DNA of 46,212 nucleotides from Parashewanella hymeniacidonis (GTDB lineage Bacteria; Pseudomonadota; Gammaproteobacteria; Enterobacterales; Shewanellaceae): NCBI RefSeq assembly GCF_016900895.1, contig NZ_JAFEUN010000024.1, positions 1 to 46,212 of the forward strand, read 5' to 3'. Shown piece by piece: positions 45,816 to 46,212 of this stretch (position 1 is its first letter; each line of letters starts with the position of its first letter). The notes under the pieces were generated by a model. It saw only the letters and a program-made list of their open reading frames with translations, ran no database searches and was not told where the DNA came from. The position numbers and the translations under genes were made by a program.

Positions 45816-46212
45816 CTGACTCTTCTACACAAATTTGAGATAAATTGAACTTATTGTAAATCCGTTGTTCTGATCAAGAAACTCCTTATACAAAACAGCA
45901 AATCATGTCAATTTATCATCATAACCAATGGTCAACAGCCCACTTCGAAAAAGCAAATACTGGTGATGCTCGAAGAACACAACGCCTAATTGAAACGGCT
46001 GCAGATATGGCTCGTTGTAGTGGCAAATCAATCGCTTTATCATGCCAAGGAGACGAGGCCAAACAGGAAGGAGCTTACCGATTGATACATAATGACATGG
46101 TTGCACCAGAAGTAATACGCTGCTCAGGATTTAACTACACCGCAGAGCAAGCACAATCATATTCAGAGATACTAGCGATAGATGACACAACATCGTTAAG
46201 TTATAAACATCA
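45816..46212 (+). mobile_element. Tn5/IS50-type IS4-family insertion sequence, left part
   Basis: The element starts with CTGACTCTTCTACACAAAT at 45816, closely similar to the IS50 outside end. The next bases up to 45855 are identical to the inverted copy at 211-250. It contains the transposase start at 45905 and continues beyond the window. Its insertion cut the Crp/Fnr-like gene; the adjacent nine bases 45807-45815 (ATCACAACC) would be one copy of the expected 9-bp target duplication. Confidence 0.8.
45905..46212 (+). CDS. IS4-family (Tn5-like) transposase, N-terminal part
   Basis: 102 codons are visible before the window edge. The N-terminal DNA-binding region resembles that of Tn5 transposase (WSTAHFEKANTGDARRTQRLIETAADMA, then GKSIALSCQGDEAKQEGAYRLIHND). 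The last visible residues EILAIDDTTSLSYKH match the Tn5 stretch around the first catalytic aspartate (LLAIEDTTSLSYRH, Asp97), here Asp94. The rest of the DDE domain is outside the window, so intactness cannot be judged. Confidence 0.88.
   Translation, partial: MSIYHHNQWSTAHFEKANTGDARRTQRLIETAADMARCSGKSIALSCQGDEAKQEGAYRLIHNDMVAPEVIRCSGFNYTAEQAQSYSEILAIDDTTSLSYKH

Noticed and set aside
45903-46106. Minus-strand open frame of 67 codons at the right edge
   Set aside because: It is the antisense shadow of the IS4-family transposase, which has recognisable Tn5-like motifs on the plus strand.
1-46212. CRISPR arrays, tRNA or rRNA genes, metabolite riboswitches
   Set aside because: No regularly spaced direct repeats, cloverleaf genes or known riboswitch cores were seen on reading; a dedicated scan (for example tRNAscan-SE or Infernal) was not possible.

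Overview
The window reads as chromosome of a marine gammaproteobacterium, most likely a Shewanellaceae relative. This rests on E. coli-like but AT-richer housekeeping proteins, the etfBA/H-NS/tandem-amidohydrolase neighbourhood and the palindromic repeat type. The genus is inference. Both edges lie inside insertion sequences. The left 250 bases hold the end of an IS630-like element and the end of an IS4/Tn5-type element. The right edge holds the start of a Tn5-type IS4 transposase, and the two IS4-type ends share an identical 40-bp terminus. The window may therefore be a repeat-bounded contig.

Layout: (1) 1-650, nested mobile-element debris and a broken acetyltransferase locus behind tdk. (2) 647-4682, minus strand: tdk, an NhaC-type Na+/H+ antiporter and the electron-transfer flavoprotein pair etfBA. 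(3) 5194-10287, plus strand: an H-NS-family gene, a MITE-like repeat, and two exported amidohydrolase-family proteins. (4) 10334-14409, plus strand: the rcsF-trmO-(OMP)-(acyltransferase)-proS block, which resembles the E. coli rcsF-trmO-proS neighbourhood. (5) 14486-18416: a second MITE copy, then a protein with a eukaryotic-type ubiquitin-specific protease (USP, C19) fold signature, a patatin-like phospholipase and a GGDEF diguanylate cyclase. (6) 18403-40316, minus strand: the large envelope/translation cluster rpsB-tsf-pyrH-frr-uppS-cdsA-dxr-rseP-bamA-skp-lpxD-fabZ-lpxA-lpxB-rnhB-dnaE-tilS. It is interrupted by a plus-strand orphan gene of 505 codons between rnhB and dnaE, and accA is missing between dnaE and tilS. 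(7) 40862-45096, plus strand: map-glnD-dapD. (8) 45137-46212: a Crp/Fnr-family regulator pseudogene cut by the Tn5-type IS4 element.

The housekeeping part supplies lipid A synthesis (lpxA, lpxB, lpxD, fabZ), outer-membrane assembly (bamA, skp), isoprenoid and phospholipid precursors (dxr, uppS, cdsA), RNA and protein synthesis (rpsB, tsf, frr, pyrH, proS, tilS, trmO, map), replication (dnaE, rnhB) and nitrogen/lysine metabolism (glnD, dapD).

The most interesting signals are: the bacterial USP-like protein with all three USP boxes; a family of palindromic elements whose ends match the IS630-like end at the left edge, so they look like MITEs moved by that transposase; and one related element sitting between the apparent rpsB promoter and rpsB, inside the presumed S2-autoregulated leader.
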